A stretch of 64,000 nt of DNA. Source: Gracilibacillus oryzae (GTDB taxonomy: Bacteria > Bacillota > Bacilli > Bacillales > Amphibacillaceae). The translations under genes and the position numbers were made by a program. The stretch spans positions 79,327 through 143,326 of the forward strand of contig NZ_ML762428.1 of the NCBI RefSeq assembly GCF_009498735.1, given 5' to 3'. Every line of letters begins with the position of its first letter. Within the stretch, counting starts at the first letter, position 1. Below the pieces are notes generated by a model, which was given only the letters and a program-made list of their open reading frames with translations, searched no databases and was not told the origin of the DNA. This document shows, piece by piece, positions 8,431-18,006 of this stretch.

Positions 8431-9270
8431 TTATCTTTTATCAAAATGGTCTGGGTCTGGCCCAATTCGTTCTTCTTTATTAATTTGACTGATCATTTTC
8501 ATTTCTTCTTCTGTTAATTCAAAATCAAATATATCAGCATTTTCATGAATACGATGTTTTTTTACAGATTTCGGGATGGTAACTACTCCATTTTGCAGAT
8601 CCCATCTTAAAACAACTTGTGCTGTAGTCTTGCCGTGATTCTTCGCAATCGAAGTGATTGTTTCATCAGCTAAGATCTGACCTTGTTTTAAAGGAGACCA
8701 TGCTTCCAGCTGGATCTGGTGTTTCTTACAGAATTCATGTAAACTTGTTTGTTGCAAGTCCGGATGGTATTCCACCTGGTTTACCATTGGCACGATTTCT
8801 GCTTCAGATATAAGATCATCTAAATGGTGCTCTTTAAAGTTACTTACACCAATTGCACGAATTTTCCCTGCTTTATAAAGCACTTCCATTGCTTTCCATG
8901 TTTCTTTATATTTATTTTGAGCCGGGACAGGCCAGTGAATCAAATACAGATCTAAATACTCTAATCCCAGTTTTTCTAATGTTGTGTCAAACGCTTTTAA
9001 TGTTTCTTCATAGCCTTGATCACCATTCCATACTTTTGATGTGATAAACAATTCCTCACGAGGAACGCCTGATTCTTTAATTGCTTGACCTACGCCTTCT
9101 TCGTTTTTATAGATCGCTGCTGTGTCAATACTTTTATAACCATGTTCCAGCGCCCATTTAACGGAGTTGATAACTTCTTCGCCGTCATCTACTTGGAATA
9201 CCCCAAGGCCGAACCAAGGCATTTTCACTCCGTTATGTAATGTAGTCGTTGCTTGCAAACTTGTTACCAT
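8431..9270 (-). CDS. Aldo/keto reductase (glyoxal reductase YvgN-like)
   Basis: This 279-residue NADPH-dependent oxidoreductase has the AKR fold and the full catalytic tetrad: Asp49 and Tyr54 in SIDTAAIYKNE, Lys79 in ITSKVWN and His112 in LIHWP. The cofactor signature IPKSVKKHRIHEN is near the C-terminus. Length and sequence pattern match Bacillus YvgN/YtbE-type reductases, which reduce glyoxal, methylglyoxal and other aldehydes. AGGAGGAAT lies 7 nt before the ATG. It is monocistronic, with no linked carbohydrate operon, so a detoxification role is the most economical reading. Confidence 0.9.
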   Translation of the reverse strand: MVTSLQATTTLHNGVKMPWFGLGVFQVDDGEEVINSVKWALEHGYKSIDTAAIYKNEEGVGQAIKESGVPREELFITSKVWNGDQGYEETLKAFDTTLEKLGLEYLDLYLIHWPVPAQNKYKETWKAMEVLYKAGKIRAIGVSNFKEHHLDDLISEAEIVPMVNQVEYHPDLQQTSLHEFCKKHQIQLEAWSPLKQGQILADETITSIAKNHGKTTAQVVLRWDLQNGVVTIPKSVKKHRIHENADIFDFELTEEEMKMISQINKEERIGPDPDHFDKR

Positions 9271-9485
9271 TGCTATTCCTCCTTTTATTTTGTAAACACT
9301 TTAATATCTTCCCATAAAACCGCAAAATTTAAAAATGATTTGCACTCACTGTCCTGCCTATCTGCTTTATTTGTTCATAACTTAACTGTGATAAGATATA
9401 ATGAAGAAGGATATCCGGACGATTCTGATTTCCTTTGTGAAACAGGGTCTATCCTCTTCTATTTAATGCCAGGCTTCCTGCTTTG

Positions 9486-9748
9486 GAAGAGAGACTTTTA
9501 ATGGAATAAATGATCTTGCCTAAACTTATCTTAAGTGACGCTGCCTTTAGATGGTGATATTCGTTCTACTTATTAGTATAGAAAACTATGAAAAGCTGGG
9601 GAAAAATGCGAGCCTCCTATGGGAACAGCACGAGCTGAAAATCCACTTGGTAAAGTGATCTTCTTTACCAAGTTAGTTGAAGCCGTGCCCATGGAAAGTG
9701 AGTATTTTTCCCCAGTGAGAAGTTAGCACTATCTATATTAGTACATTA
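9486..9748. repeat. Dispersed hairpin repeat, copy 1 (extended form)
   Basis: The core 9596-9715 is bounded by perfect 12-bp inverted arms CTGGGGAAAAAT and ATTTTTCCCCAG. It contains an inner perfect hairpin ACTTGGTAAAG/CTTTACCAAGT. Outer flanks (GAAGAGAGAC near 9486 and TCTATATTAGTACATTA at 9732-9748) recur at 49852-50060, showing that the repeated unit is longer than the hairpin core. No coding potential is seen. Confidence 0.8.
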
Positions 9749-9858
9749 GTGAGTGACAAGATCGTGTCTTTATTGTTAGGTTTTCAAACTAACTATTTTT
9801 GTTATGTCTTGAACATTAAAAATGAAAGTAATTGAATTCATAATAAGGAGGCTGCACA

Positions 9859-10740
9859 ATGAACATTGATATGTTAAAGATGTTCTGTCTCGTTGTGGAT
9901 GTTGGCAGCATCAGCCAGGCAGCAAAACTATCATATGTCTCCCAGCCAGCAGTCACAAAACAGATTCATCAGTTGGAAAGAACGTATAACGCCATGCTGT
10001 TTGACCGGAAAGATGGACGGTTAACCTTGACAGAGAGCGGGAAAATACTGTATCCATTCGCTAAGACGATTGCGGAAGACTTCAGGCGCTCTAAAGAAGC
10101 AGTAACAGAAAAAAACAGGGAGTATCATGAGTCTTTGCAAGTCGGGGCAAGCTTGACGATTGGCGAGTACCTTTTGCCACGTTTACTAGGAAGATTTAAA
10201 AAACAACACCCTCATATTAATGTATCCCTTTTGGTAGAGAATACTGCCCGAGTGCTAGAAGCATTGTCAGAAGGCTTAATTGATCTTGCTTTAGTAGAAG
10301 GGATTGTTCAGGATAAAAGGCTGTTAGTTGAAAATATTGCAGATGATGAATTAGTGTTAATCCACTCACCTGATCATCCATGGAAAGACCGTGAGGAGAT
10401 CGACATCCAGGAATTGTCAAAAGAAAGGATGCTGTGGCGGGAACCAACCTCTGGCACAAGACTAATTATCGAAAATTTCTTAAGAGAATATGATTTATTA
10501 GATAAGATCGAAAGCTACATGGATTTAGGCAGTACACAAGCAATTAAAAGTGCAGTAGAAGCAAACCTTGGGGTGAGTATTGTCTCAAGACTGACAGTGA
10601 TGAGGGAACTGGAACAAAACTTATTATGTGAGGCGAAAATTAAAGACATTGAATTCAAAAGAAATTTATGGCTTGTGACAAGACAGGAACGATACAGCAA
10701 AGAAAGTGCGGATAATTTTATCAGCTTTATCCGCCCATAA
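9859..10740 (+). CDS. LysR-type transcriptional regulator
   Basis: The 293-residue protein has the standard LysR build. An N-terminal winged helix (residues 1-65, GSISQAAKLSYVSQPAVTKQIHQLE) is followed by a linker helix and a two-lobed periplasmic-binding-like effector domain (from about residue 90, SLQVGASLTIGEYLLPRLLGRF). AAGGAGG lies 9 nt before the ATG. It is monocistronic, ends at its own bidirectional terminator, and has no obvious divergent target because its upstream region is filled by a dispersed repeat. Its pattern resembles CysL/CbbR-like regulators, but the effector and targets cannot be read from the sequence. Confidence 0.9.
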   Translation: MNIDMLKMFCLVVDVGSISQAAKLSYVSQPAVTKQIHQLERTYNAMLFDRKDGRLTLTESGKILYPFAKTIAEDFRRSKEAVTEKNREYHESLQVGASLTIGEYLLPRLLGRFKKQHPHINVSLLVENTARVLEALSEGLIDLALVEGIVQDKRLLVENIADDELVLIHSPDHPWKDREEIDIQELSKERMLWREPTSGTRLIIENFLREYDLLDKIESYMDLGSTQAIKSAVEANLGVSIVSRLTVMRELEQNLLCEAKIKDIEFKRNLWLVTRQERYSKESADNFISFIRP

Positions 10741-10757
10741 GCTGACCCAATAAAAAA

Positions 10758-10779
10758 ATGACCGGAAGCTTCCGGTCAT
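10758..10779. terminator. Bidirectional terminator between the LysR gene and helD
   Basis: ATGACCGGAAGCTTCCGGTCAT is a perfect 11-bp palindrome flanked by an A-run and a T-rich tail. It serves two convergent genes. Confidence 0.85.
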
Positions 10780-10786
10780 CTTCATT

Positions 10787-13153
10787 TTACTCGTTATGTC
10801 TTACAGCAATTTCGTGTATTTTAAAATGCTGATAATCGCTTTTCGGTACTTGCTCGATAAAGCGGCTCGGTCTGCCGACTGAGAATAATGCCAGGTGATG
10901 CATCGCTCGTGTACAAGCAGTATAGAATAAGTTTCTCTCTAATTCATTATGGTAATTTTCATCAGAAGCATCCGCAATGACGACAGAGTCAAATTCTATC
11001 CCTTTAGCCAGATATGCAGGAATTACGACAATTCCATTATTAAATGTGTGGGTTTCCTGTGTCATCAGATGAAGTGGCAATCTCCTTCTTAATACTGCAT
11101 GCAACAATCGGCATTCTTCCATCGTCTTTCCTATAATCGCAATGGTCTTCTGTCCCTCTGCAAGAAACTCATCAATTTTGGATACGATTTTTTCAATCGC
11201 AATTTCAGGCTGATCAACTTCAATCAGACCAGGAATGTCACCATCTCTTTCAAATGGTTCAATTAAATCACCATTCGGCATAAAAGCTTTTGTAAAAGAT
11301 ACGATTGGCTTTGTTGAGCGATAGCTTCTCGTTAATACAATGCGCTCATGCTTTTCGGAAAACCGTTCTGATAAAAGTGACTCTTCTTTCACTGCATGGG
11401 CATAAATTGCCTGGTTTATATCCCCTAACAATGTCATCCTGCTGACAGGGTACATTTTTTTCATTAAAGCAAACTGGAACGGTGTGTAATCTTGTGCTTC
11501 ATCAATAAATAAATGTTGAATGGTTCGCTGTGACTGGAACCCAAGCATACTGTTCTCAAAATAAATATAACCTGTTGCATCTTCCCATGTTAAATATTTA
11601 TCTTTTAAATAATCATCCGTTAATCGGCAAATATCTGTCCATCGATTTGGAATTGATTCATCCATACTAATCGTACGATACTGATGAAATAATCGGCGAA
11701 AAGTCTTTAATGTATCCACAAATGCTAATCTTTTAATTTTCACCTTTAATGGCTTCATTTTGTTCGCTACCACTCGTTTTCGCAGCAGTTCTTCCTCACG
11801 GTCATAATCATCAAACGTGTCATCAGAGAACTGTTGCTCATCCTGTAATGTATGGTGAACATCGACAAAATCCTCTTTTTCTAACAACTCGCTTTCTTCT
11901 AGGACCCAGTCTTTCTCTCTTTCGTATTGTTCCACTCGCTTTATTTGCAGCAAGAGCCAGTTCGCTACTTTTTCCAGACGATCTGGGATGGATAAGGACC
12001 GTTCTGTCTGATAGAAATATTGCTCAATCGCCTTTTTGGAAATAATGATCTCACCGCGGAAGGAAATATTGCGAAAAACAATTCCTTCATTTCCTAGATC
12101 ATTTATATATCGATCTAACAAATCCTTATAATCCAAGCTTGCTTTGTATTCCATTGCTTCGACTCTTGTATCATAATCTTTGCCATCTTTTCTTAAATAA
12201 TATTCCATCTGCTCAAATGGCGTCTCTAGTTGAAAGCTATCATCTAATTGACGATGCAAAAACTGATAAAAAGTCATTTGCTGCATATTATCTTCACCAA
12301 GTTCAGGCAGCACTGTTGCTACATAGCTGTTAAATAGCGGATTTGGTGAAAATAAGACAATCTGTTCTGATGATAAAGTTTCTCTGTAGCGATACAGCAA
12401 GTAGGCCACACGCTGCAATGCTGCAGATGTTTTGCCACTGCCGGCAACACCTTGAACGACTAACACCTTACTTTTTTCATTGCGAATAATCTGGTTTTGT
12501 TCTCTTTGGATAGTAGAGACAATTCTCTTCATTTTCGTACTTGCCTGATCTCCCAGTACTTTTTGCAGAAGATGATCACCAATGGTTAACCCTGTGTCAA
12601 ACATTCCCTTTAATTCGCCATTACGTATAATATATTGACGTTTTACTGTTATTTCCCCGGAAATATTTCCTTGAACAGTGTCATAACTTGCCGGTCCAGG
12701 TGGATAATCGTAATACATGCTCGCAATTGGAGCTCTCCAGTCATGCACAAGGAAATTCTCCTCTTCCTCATCGAGAACGGAAGCTAACCCAATATAGATC
12801 GGCTCTTCTTCTGATTCGCTCTCCTCTTTAAAGTCGATTCTGCCAAAATAGGGAGAGTCCTTTAAGCGATCAAGGATATCTAACCGTTCACTTACTTGAC
12901 CATGACTTCTTTCACGTTCTGACAGAAACTCTGCTTGCTGTTTGATGCTGGCTTCTGTCTCAATCTTATCATCCATTTCTTCTATATTAACGGTTACGTC
13001 TTCCCAGAAATCTCGTCTAATATCAATAACGTCTTGCTTTAAGTTGGATGCGCGTGATCGTAATATTCCCATTTTCCGTTTAATTTCTTCTACAACCCTG
13101 TTGACACGATTCTGTTCTTCTTTCCATTCTTGTTTCTGACTATCATCCGTCAT
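10787..13153 (-). CDS. helD: HelD, RNA-polymerase-recycling ATPase of the UvrD-like superfamily 1
   Basis: HelD binds stalled RNA polymerase and uses ATP hydrolysis to free it from DNA. The 788-residue length matches Bacillus HelD. An N-terminal coiled coil (EEQNRVNRVVEEIKRK onward) is the arm that inserts into the polymerase secondary channel. Walker A is GVAGSGKT at residues 235-242, and the Walker B region is IQHLFIDEAQDY. Later motifs are RMTLLGDINQAIYA, VLTRSYRSTKPI and YTACTRAMHHLAL. The start at 13153 is chosen over the ATG at 13168 because GGAGGTG lies 7 nt upstream of it; the earlier ATG overlaps that ribosome binding site. It is convergent with the LysR gene. Confidence 0.93.
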   Translation of the reverse strand: MTDDSQKQEWKEEQNRVNRVVEEIKRKMGILRSRASNLKQDVIDIRRDFWEDVTVNIEEMDDKIETEASIKQQAEFLSERERSHGQVSERLDILDRLKDSPYFGRIDFKEESESEEEPIYIGLASVLDEEEENFLVHDWRAPIASMYYDYPPGPASYDTVQGNISGEITVKRQYIIRNGELKGMFDTGLTIGDHLLQKVLGDQASTKMKRIVSTIQREQNQIIRNEKSKVLVVQGVAGSGKTSAALQRVAYLLYRYRETLSSEQIVLFSPNPLFNSYVATVLPELGEDNMQQMTFYQFLHRQLDDSFQLETPFEQMEYYLRKDGKDYDTRVEAMEYKASLDYKDLLDRYINDLGNEGIVFRNISFRGEIIISKKAIEQYFYQTERSLSIPDRLEKVANWLLLQIKRVEQYEREKDWVLEESELLEKEDFVDVHHTLQDEQQFSDDTFDDYDREEELLRKRVVANKMKPLKVKIKRLAFVDTLKTFRRLFHQYRTISMDESIPNRWTDICRLTDDYLKDKYLTWEDATGYIYFENSMLGFQSQRTIQHLFIDEAQDYTPFQFALMKKMYPVSRMTLLGDINQAIYAHAVKEESLLSERFSEKHERIVLTRSYRSTKPIVSFTKAFMPNGDLIEPFERDGDIPGLIEVDQPEIAIEKIVSKIDEFLAEGQKTIAIIGKTMEECRLLHAVLRRRLPLHLMTQETHTFNNGIVVIPAYLAKGIEFDSVVIADASDENYHNELERNLFYTACTRAMHHLALFSVGRPSRFIEQVPKSDYQHFKIHEIAVRHNE

Positions 13154-13185
13154 TACAATCACCTCCATGACGTTTATTCACCGGT

Positions 13186-15009
13186 TTATGCTTCCCTGGC
13201 AGTCTGTGTTTCCACAAGATTAGCATAAAATCCTTTTTGCTGTAATAATGAATGATGATTACCTCTCTCAATTATCTTTCCTTCTTTTAACACTAATATA
13301 AGATCAGCTTCTTCTATCGTATTTAGCCTGTGTGCAATAATAAAACTAGTCTTGCCTTCCATCAGGCGATTTAATGCATCAGTAATCTTTATTTCGGTAA
13401 TCGTATCAATACTACTCGTTGCTTCGTCTAAAATCAAGATAGACGGATTACGGAGCATTGCTCTGGCTATCGAAATAAGCTGGCGCTGCCCTTGACTGAT
13501 ACCATGGCCGTTTCCTTCTAATAATGTATCATATTTATCTGGCAATTGTTCAATAAAAGAGTGGGCATTTGCCATTTGGGCGGCATTTTCCACTTCTTCG
13601 TCTGTTGCATCTAATTTTCCGTACCGGATATTTTCCCTTATTGTTGTATCAAATAAATAGGCATCTTGTAAAACAATACCTAAATGTTCTCTTATGCTTT
13701 GATTTGCAATTTGCTTCATATTATTCCCATCTACATAAATATTACCTGATTGCTCCTCATAAAAACGTGTTAATAAAGAGATAATCGTAGTTTTTCCTGC
13801 ACCAGTTGGTCCGACTAATGCAACGGTCTGACCTGGCGCTGCGTGAAAGGAGATCTTATCAAGCACTTTCTCGTCTTTATTATAGGCAAAAGAAACGTCT
13901 TCAAATACAACATCTCCATAAAGGTTTTCTAACTGCTTTTTATCATTTTTTGCTTCTTCTTTTTGCACATCTAATATATCAAAAACCCGCTCAGCACCTG
14001 CTACCGCTGACAGGATAATATTAAATTGATTGGCCAGATCATTTAGCGGTCTTGTAAACTGTCTGGCATATGTTGTGAATGTGACAATAACACCGATCGA
14101 GATTGCTGTTGCATTTGTTGATAAGACAATCCAGCCGCCAATCCCGACAATGATCGCAAAACTGAAATTGTTGAGTGAGTTCATTAGTTTAGGAATAAAC
14201 CCCGAATAAACCTGGGCCCAATATCCTGCATCTCTTAACTGCTTATTATGTTTTTCATATTGATCAAGGACACGATGTTCCTGGTGAAATAATTTTACCA
14301 TAGAGTGACCGGAGATGGTTTCTTCCAAAAATCCATTCATTTCTCCTAATTCTTTTTGCTGTTCCTTGAAATATTTACCTGTTCGTTTGGTAATCCACTT
14401 CATCCCAAAGAACATGATTGGCACTATTGTGATCGTCATCCATGTTAACAATGGACTGAGCCAGAACATAACAACAAGTGTCCCGACAAGTGTTAAGATA
14501 CTTGTCGTTAGTTGAATCACGGCTGTATTAAGTGTTCTGCTGACATTCTCAATATCATTGGTAAGACGGCTCATTAAGTCACCGCTCTTTGACTTTTGAA
14601 AATATAATACAGGCAAATTCAGCACATGGCCAAATAATTCTTTCCGCATTAGAAAAACGGTATGCTGTGCTATATCAATCATCCAATAGTTTTGTAAAGC
14701 TAATGTGACCGATTGTAAAACAAAAACAACCGCAAGAATCAAAAGGATCTGTCCAAAGCCAAAACTGTCGGCAGCACCTGTCATGACATCCACTGCCAGA
14801 CCAATAAAGTATGGTCCCAATAGCGAAAGCAGGGAACTGACAATCACAAATAAGATCACAAGACGAAATAGCCATCTGTCTGTCTCCATATAACTCCATA
14901 TTCGGGAAACAGTGCCCTTCAGGTTCTTGATTTTCGGTTTTTTACCAATCGGCGGGTGGTGTGGTGATCTAGGCTGGCTTATTTTTTCCTTTCCTTTAGG
15001 GCTACTCAT
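13186..15009 (-). CDS. ABC exporter half-transporter, YfiC-like subunit
   Basis: The 607-residue protein has an N-terminal six-helix transmembrane domain (about residues 45-340) and a C-terminal ATPase domain. Walker A is GPTGAGKTT and Walker B is ILILDEATSS with the catalytic Glu. The signature motif is the non-canonical ISQGQ instead of LSGGQ. Its start overlaps the end of the upstream half-transporter by 8 bp, so the two form a translationally coupled heterodimer. Related Bacillus pairs (YfiB/YfiC, BmrCD) export drugs and lipophilic compounds. The N-terminal 40 residues are basic and proline-rich (PHHPPIGKKPKIK). The substrate is unknown. Confidence 0.88.
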   Translation of the reverse strand: MSSPKGKEKISQPRSPHHPPIGKKPKIKNLKGTVSRIWSYMETDRWLFRLVILFVIVSSLLSLLGPYFIGLAVDVMTGAADSFGFGQILLILAVVFVLQSVTLALQNYWMIDIAQHTVFLMRKELFGHVLNLPVLYFQKSKSGDLMSRLTNDIENVSRTLNTAVIQLTTSILTLVGTLVVMFWLSPLLTWMTITIVPIMFFGMKWITKRTGKYFKEQQKELGEMNGFLEETISGHSMVKLFHQEHRVLDQYEKHNKQLRDAGYWAQVYSGFIPKLMNSLNNFSFAIIVGIGGWIVLSTNATAISIGVIVTFTTYARQFTRPLNDLANQFNIILSAVAGAERVFDILDVQKEEAKNDKKQLENLYGDVVFEDVSFAYNKDEKVLDKISFHAAPGQTVALVGPTGAGKTTIISLLTRFYEEQSGNIYVDGNNMKQIANQSIREHLGIVLQDAYLFDTTIRENIRYGKLDATDEEVENAAQMANAHSFIEQLPDKYDTLLEGNGHGISQGQRQLISIARAMLRNPSILILDEATSSIDTITEIKITDALNRLMEGKTSFIIAHRLNTIEEADLILVLKEGKIIERGNHHSLLQQKGFYANLVETQTAREA

Positions 15010-16687
15010 CGATCAACACACCTTCCTTCCGCTGTGATTGCCACATTTTCTGATAAAGTGGCAGGGATTTTACTAATTTGTCGTGAGTGCCCGTTCCTTT
15101 TATCTTCCCTTCTTCCAGGACGATAATCTGATCGGCATCAATAACTGAACTGATTTTCTGTGACACGATAAGCGTAGTACATTTGCGTCTTCTTATTGCT
15201 TCCAGTACATGTTTTTCCGTCGTGGCATCAAGTGCACTTGTACTGTCATCAAGTAATAAAATCGAAGGATTATCTGCTAAAGCCCTGGCAATAGAAAGAC
15301 GTTGTTTCTGCCCGCCAGACAGATTGACACCACGCTGTCCGATCAGTGTATCATACTTATTCGGCAATGTTTGAATAAAGGCGTCTAACTGTGCCTCTTT
15401 TGCAACATTCTCAATTTCATTATCTGATAAATGTTCATTTCCCCATGCGATATTTTCCTTAATCGTTCCGGAAAAAAGGAACCCTTCTTGTGGGACGAGC
15501 GTAATATCATGGCGTACCTTGTTCCCCCAATCATCGACTCGTTTCCCATCAATATAAATCGTCCCGCTTGTCGCATGATATAAATAAGGAATCAGATGAA
15601 GCAGGGTAGTTTTACCAGAGCCAGTTTCCCCTAGAATGCCAATCTTCTCACCCGGTTTCACTGTTACATTAATCTGGTGCAATATTTCCTGATCCATATT
15701 AGGATATTGAAAGGAAACTTGGTTAAATTCTATGGCACCAGCTATTTTATTTCTTTGTTCTGATTCTTTCACAGTATCATCAATATCTTCTAATAATACT
15801 TCATTTACACGTTTTGCAGAAGCTCTCCCGCGTGTCACACTCATTAATAAAAATGAGAAAACACCAAAGGATGCCAGCATTTTTGTCGCATAGTTAATAA
15901 TCGCAACAACTTCACCAGCCTGTGCATTGTTCATCTCCAGCTGCACAGAGCCGAACCAGAGTAAAGCAATCATGGCGAAGTTCATAATTAACATAACGAT
16001 CGGCATCACGATTTCCATAATCCATAGCGCTTTTTTATTCTGATCTTTCAAACTGTCATTCACTTTCGAAAAACGTTTATTCTCAAAAGTGATGCGGTGA
16101 AAAGCTTTCACTAGCTTAATCGCTAATAAGTTCTCGCGGATAATCTGGTTCACATGATCTATTTTTTCCTGAACAGATTGAAATAACTTCATCCCTCTAA
16201 TCATGAGAAAAAACATGATCACAAACAATATTGGAAGCGTTGTTAATAATATTGTCGCTAGCGGAACATTAATTGTAAAAGACATAATAATACCGAAAAT
16301 AATAAACAATGGTGCTCTAAGCATAATACGCATAAGACCAAATAATAGCCCCTGAATCTGGGTCACATCATTCTCCATCTTCATTGCAGAGAACATCTGG
16401 ATCCTGTAAAACATGCTTTTCCGCAGATCATAACCAACTCCCTGGCTTACATGTGAAGCGTAAAAGGAACTGCTGATCCCTGCTATAAAAGCAATCACTG
16501 TTAAGATCATCAGCCATCCGCCATAAATATAAATGGTTTCCATGTCGCCAGCTGTAATCCCATCATCAATGATCTTTGACATGATAACAGGCTGAACCAG
16601 CTCTACGATTAATTCTACAATCATCAGCAACAGTGCAACAGCCATTGCTTTTTTATACACATTGACATACTTCCATAAATTGCGCAT
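15002..16687 (-). CDS. ABC exporter half-transporter, YfiB-like subunit with a degenerate ATPase site
   Basis: This 561-residue partner has six transmembrane helices and a nucleotide-binding domain with Walker A GETGSGKTT and a canonical signature LSGGQKQRLS. Its Walker B ends LLLDDSTSALD, with Asp in place of the catalytic Glu. Together with the ISQGQ signature of its partner, this makes one consensus and one degenerate ATP site, as known for heterodimeric exporters of the BmrCD/TM287-288 type. It is the first gene of the operon; a 52-bp tandem array lies upstream of its promoter region. Confidence 0.88.
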   Translation of the reverse strand: MRNLWKYVNVYKKAMAVALLLMIVELIVELVQPVIMSKIIDDGITAGDMETIYIYGGWLMILTVIAFIAGISSSFYASHVSQGVGYDLRKSMFYRIQMFSAMKMENDVTQIQGLLFGLMRIMLRAPLFIIFGIIMSFTINVPLATILLTTLPILFVIMFFLMIRGMKLFQSVQEKIDHVNQIIRENLLAIKLVKAFHRITFENKRFSKVNDSLKDQNKKALWIMEIVMPIVMLIMNFAMIALLWFGSVQLEMNNAQAGEVVAIINYATKMLASFGVFSFLLMSVTRGRASAKRVNEVLLEDIDDTVKESEQRNKIAGAIEFNQVSFQYPNMDQEILHQINVTVKPGEKIGILGETGSGKTTLLHLIPYLYHATSGTIYIDGKRVDDWGNKVRHDITLVPQEGFLFSGTIKENIAWGNEHLSDNEIENVAKEAQLDAFIQTLPNKYDTLIGQRGVNLSGGQKQRLSIARALADNPSILLLDDSTSALDATTEKHVLEAIRRRKCTTLIVSQKISSVIDADQIIVLEEGKIKGTGTHDKLVKSLPLYQKMWQSQRKEGVLIDE

Positions 16688-16831
16688 AAGACTCCCTCCA
16701 TCTCACCACTTCTTACTATTATATAACAATCTTGATTATAATAGAGCGTTAAATTCTCGAATAGTGGTTAAACAAAGGAATACCCAATATTAGGGAACTC
16801 GCATTCGCACTTCATTTAGCCTTAATTCCGC

Positions 16832-17318
16832 ATTAACGGGAAATCTCCTCTTGTTATTCACTAGATTTCCGCTTTATATCCCGATTAACAGGAGATCTCC
16901 TCTGGCTACTCACTAGATTTCCGCTTTATATCCCGATTAACAGGAAATCTCCTCTGGCTACTCACTAGATTTCCACTTTATATCCCGATTAACAGGAAAT
17001 CTCCTTCTGCTTTCCCTTTGATTTCCGCTTTATATCCTGATTAACAGGAAATCTCCTTCTGCTCACCCTTTGATTTCCACTTTATATCCCGATTAACAGG
17101 AAATCTCCTTCTGCTCACCTTTAGATTTCCGCTTTATATCCCGATTAACGGGAAATATCCTCTGGCTACTCACTAGATTTCCACTTTATATCCTGATTAA
17201 CAGGAAATCTCCTTCTGCTCACCCTTTGATTTCCACTTTATATCCTGTTTAACGGGAAATATCCTCTGGCTACTCACTAGATTTCTGCTTTATACCCCGA
17301 TTAACGGGAAATATCCTA
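16832..17318. repeat. Tandem array, 10 units of exactly 52 bp with internal inverted repeats
   Basis: The anchor TTAAC(A/G)GG starts at 16833, 16885, 16937, 16989, 17041, 17093, 17145, 17197, 17249 and 17301, always 52 bp apart with no indels. Each unit carries AGATTTCC and GGAAATCT as inverted arms around TTTATATCCCGATTAA. The linker occurs in two main versions (TCTGGCTACTCACTA and TTCTGCTCACCCTTTG). The first unit is degenerate. There is no open frame across the array, and unit-wide conservation argues against CRISPR. Confidence 0.95.
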
Positions 17319-17416
17319 TGAATGAGGCAGTTTTTCTTATACTTGGTACTTCAATAATTTTCACTTTTGCCGACCGCAACTTTTTTGCAGAAATTTTAAC
17401 CTAACATATAAAAAAA

Positions 17417-17440
17417 GCTCTTACCATAATAAGCAAGAGC
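17417..17440 (-). terminator. Terminator of the decayed cytochrome oxidase locus
   Basis: GCTCTT and AAGAGC form a short stem, followed on the minus strand by a run of seven T. It directly follows the frameshifted end of the cbaA fragment, as expected for the 3' end of the original operon. Confidence 0.6.
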
Positions 17441-17454
17441 CCGCAACACAATGA

Positions 17455-17890
17455 TTACCAAAATGTAAACCCTTTTGATCCTGGCGGTGCGTTTGAATCA
17501 TATCCATTATCGGAATTGTATAAGCTAATAAAATTAAAGCAATCGCAATTCCAATCCATCCTTTCCAATTTTCCAAAAGACGGGGAACTTTCTTTTTCGC
17601 ATCCATCACTTCTCCAATCAGAATCCGCCCGAATCCTTTTGGGGCATAAAATGCAGAATATATTAACAAGATGAAATACAAACATAAGGAAGCAAATAAC
17701 AATGTTCCGCCAACTGCCATTGCAGACTCATACGTCCCCCATCCTTCCGCTACAGAGTGACCGTTATAATTCGTCAGTTGCGTTCGGCGCGGGTTGCCAA
17801 GTAAACCGGAGGACAAGTGCATTGCCCCTTACATTATAGAAATGCCCCGTGCAGTTTATGTTCCTCTGTTTGGTTCACATGCCTTTTCAT
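17455..17890 (-). pseudogene. Deletion remnant of a b(o/a)3-type cytochrome c oxidase locus (subunit 2A start joined to subunit I end)
   Basis: At the 5' side GAGGAGG precedes an ATG at 17890 encoding MKRHVNQTEEHKLHGAFL, then stop; this looks like the N-terminus of the small subunit 2A. Immediately after comes the C-terminal third of subunit I (GLLGNPRRTQ, then ESAMAVGGTLLFASLCLYF). It ends AYTIPIMDMIQ and is then frameshifted into NAPPGSKGFTFW-stop at 17455, the expected family end. The rest of 2A, all of subunit II and most of subunit I are missing. The 133-codon frame ending at 17421 is the readthrough of the frameshift. The catalytic haem and copper ligands are absent, so it cannot function. 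Confidence 0.8.
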
Positions 17891-17939
17891 CACAAAGCCT
17901 CCTCTATCAAACTTATTTACCTTCATATTAGAAAAAAAG

Positions 17940-17979
17940 AAAGCTCCCGTATGTGATTCGCGTCACATACGGGAGCTTT
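17940..17979. terminator. Strong bidirectional terminator
   Basis: AAAGCTCCCGTATGTGA and TCACATACGGGAGCTTT form a 17-bp perfect stem with a 6-nt loop and T-runs on both outward sides. It ends the DUF1002 gene. Confidence 0.92.
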
Positions 17980-18006
17980 TTCCTTATAATATGTCTATAT
18001 GATGTC

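Noticed and set aside
9253-9501. 82-codon plus-strand frame before the LysR gene
   Set aside because: It overlaps the aldo/keto reductase start region and runs into a dispersed repeat; no ribosome binding site or protein-like pattern.
16832-17318. CRISPR array
   Set aside because: The whole 52-bp unit is conserved apart from two linker types, there are no unique spacers, and no cas gene is nearby.
17421-17822. Intact 133-residue membrane protein
   Set aside because: The frame begins mid-way in subunit I of a cytochrome oxidase and ends in an out-of-frame tail; the true family end is in the next frame, so it is treated as part of the pseudogene.
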